Shown: positions 62,854 through 64,000 of the stretch, piece by piece
Layout of the letters: each line of letters opens with the position of its first letter
How positions within the stretch are numbered: the first letter of the stretch is position 1
Source: UMGS1696 sp964634795
Lineage (GTDB): Bacteria > Bacillota > Clostridia > Oscillospirales > CAG-272
DNA: 64,000 bases
NCBI GenBank assembly: GCA_964634795.1
Contig: CAZWLL010000001.1
Location: 1-64,000, forward strand
Direction: 5' to 3'
Notes under the pieces: model-generated
The model's input: the letters and a program-made list of their open reading frames with translations, nothing else
Database searches by the model: none
Told to the model about the DNA's origin: nothing
Translations under genes and position numbers: made by a program

Positions 62854-64000
62854 TTATCCGATGAGAGCGAGGAATCTTTCGTATGCCTCGTCCCATGCTG
62901 CTTTTTTCTCTGTATTCGGTTCGAATGTTTTAATTTCGAATGAATTTGCGATTATTCTTCTTGCTTCCCACATATCGGATATTTCACCGAGAGATATAAG
63001 CTGCATTACGGCATTTCCGAGAGTTGTTGCCTCAACCGGACCTGCGTACACGGATTTTCCGGTAGCGTCGGCGGCGAATTGAGACAGCATGTCTTCCTTT
63101 GTGCCTCCGCCGACAATATTAATTACCTCATATTTCTTTCCGGTCAGCTCCTCGAGCTTTTCTGCAGTCCAACGATATCTCAGAGCGAGTGATTCGAAAA
63201 TACATCTTACAATCTCTCCCGGGTTTTCGGGAACAGGCTGGTTTGTGTTTCTGCAGTATTCTCTGATTCGCTCGGGAAGATTTCCTGCGGGTGAGAACAG
63301 ATTGTCATCGGGATTGATAAGTGAACGGAGAGGCTGTGCTTCTTTCGCGAGCATTGTGAGTTCATCGAAGGTATAACTCTTTCCCTCTCTCTTCCATTGA
63401 CGGCGAGATTCCTGCTCAAGCCATAATCCCATTATATTTTTCAGAAGTCTGATTGTTCCGAAAACTCCGCCTTCGTTTGTGAAATCATATTTTTCCGAAA
63501 GCTCCGTAAGTACGGGAGTATCTGTCTCGGTTCCCATAAGAGACCATGTTCCGCTGGAAATGTACAGAAAATCCTTCTTTGCCGCGGGAACGGAGAGAAC
63601 AGCACTCGCGGTATCATGCGAGCCGATTTTCATTACGGTAAGGCCTGTATGTCCTGTTTCTTCTTCTATTGATGGAATAAGCTTTCCGCACTTTGTTCCC
63701 GGCTGGACGATAGTATTGAAAATACCTGTCGGAATACCGCATTTCTTAATTAAATCGAAGTCATAATCTCTCTTTACCGCATCAAGCAAAGCACCGGTCG
63801 ATGCGATTGTATATTCACTTGTTTTCTCGCCTGTGAGCATATAAGCAAACAAATCGGGCATATGGAGAAGGCACTCGGCGTTCTCTACAATCCACGGTCT
63901 GTCACGCATATCGGCTGTCAGCTGATACAAAGTGTTGAAATTCAGTGACTGGATACCTGTCTTACCGTAAATTTCTTTTCTCGATGCGAAATTCGAGAAA
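62854..64000 (-). CDS. rhaB: rhamnulokinase, 5' end outside window
   Basis: The reading frame runs through the window edge (382 residues visible, no start needed at TTG 63930; upstream sequence reads EIYGKTGIQSLNFNTLYQL). FGGY kinase features: LIPSIEEETGHTGL, KIGSHDTASAVLSVPAA (catalytic Asp in SHDTA), ISSGTWSLMGTE phosphate loop and INIVGGGTKEDMLSQFAADATG adenosine site. It phosphorylates L-rhamnulose. First visible gene of the rhaB-rhaA-capA-amidase-AEC-SIS operon. Confidence 0.95.
   Translation of the reverse strand, partial: FSNFASRKEIYGKTGIQSLNFNTLYQLTADMRDRPWIVENAECLLHMPDLFAYMLTGEKTSEYTIASTGALLDAVKRDYDFDLIKKCGIPTGIFNTIVQPGTKCGKLIPSIEEETGHTGLTVMKIGSHDTASAVLSVPAAKKDFLYISSGTWSLMGTETDTPVLTELSEKYDFTNEGGVFGTIRLLKNIMGLWLEQESRRQWKREGKSYTFDELTMLAKEAQPLRSLINPDDNLFSPAGNLPERIREYCRNTNQPVPENPGEIVRCIFESLALRYRWTAEKLEELTGKKYEVINIVGGGTKEDMLSQFAADATGKSVYAGPVEATTLGNAVMQLISLGEISDMWEARRIIANSFEIKTFEPNTEKKAAWDEAYERFLALIG

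Noticed and set aside
1..64000. Mobile elements, phage genes, CRISPR array, rRNA genes
   Set aside because: No transposase, integrase or cas-like protein, no regularly spaced repeats, no rRNA sequence seen.

Overview
The window looks like chromosomal DNA of a Gram-positive anaerobe of the class Clostridia (Bacillota), probably an uncultured gut lineage. The evidence is Firmicutes-type gene order (nusB-xseA-xseB-polyprenyl synthase-tlyA-nadK-argR-recN; whiA; tsaE-tsaB), formate-THF ligase, many short-signal lipoproteins, GGAGG ribosome binding sites, consensus sigma-A promoters with 17-bp spacers, and moderate GC. I see no phage, insertion sequence, CRISPR array or ribosomal RNA. TGA is an ordinary stop here. 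The species cannot be named from the sequence alone.

Layout. (1) 1-2.4 kb, plus strand: end of an ATC-hydrolase-like gene, an alpha/beta hydrolase and three small membrane proteins, one broken by an in-frame TGA. (2) 2.5-16.6 kb: a carbohydrate island with four related solute-binding lipoproteins and no ABC permease or ATPase, two near-identical Gfo/Idh/MocA oxidoreductases, a DUF4838-like glycosidase-fold protein, a DUF5107-TPR protein and a LacI-type regulator. A perfect palindrome between the LacI gene and the divergent oxidoreductase operon is the best candidate operator. One binding-protein gene has a leader of about 310 nt with several inverted repeats. (3) 16.9-23.0 kb: DeoR-type regulator followed by a 2-oxoacid (or acetoin) dehydrogenase operon ordered E2-E3-E1, with E1 alpha and beta fused. 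(4) 23.1-31.1 kb, minus: fhs-tsaE-tsaB-rpiB-cytidylate-kinase-like operon, tRNA-Arg(CCG), a DUF4430 lipoprotein and a class A penicillin-binding protein. (5) 31.2-46.1 kb, minus: fourteen tightly packed housekeeping genes from nusB to dnaE behind a perfect consensus promoter, mixing RNA modification, DNA repair and replication, isoprenoid, NADP, arginine control, tyrosyl-tRNA and peptidoglycan functions. (6) 46.4-57.5 kb: a membrane protein with trmO, a glycerophosphodiesterase operon with two membrane proteins, secA, trmL, a cardiolipin synthase and a DUF1846 protein. (7) 57.5-64 kb, minus: rhaB-rhaA followed without a visible break by a CapA-like lipoprotein lacking the usual metal-site residues, a cell-wall amidase, an auxin-efflux-carrier-family transporter and a SIS-domain sugar-phosphate enzyme.

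Several starts were moved from the longest open frame to the codon that has a ribosome binding site (for example PBP at a TTG, argR, nadK, nusB, trmL, the LacI regulator). The most unusual items are the permease-less binding-protein island with its candidate operator and structured leader, the WhiA protein that lacks about 75 residues of its LAGLIDADG-like domain, and the degenerate CapA-like protein.
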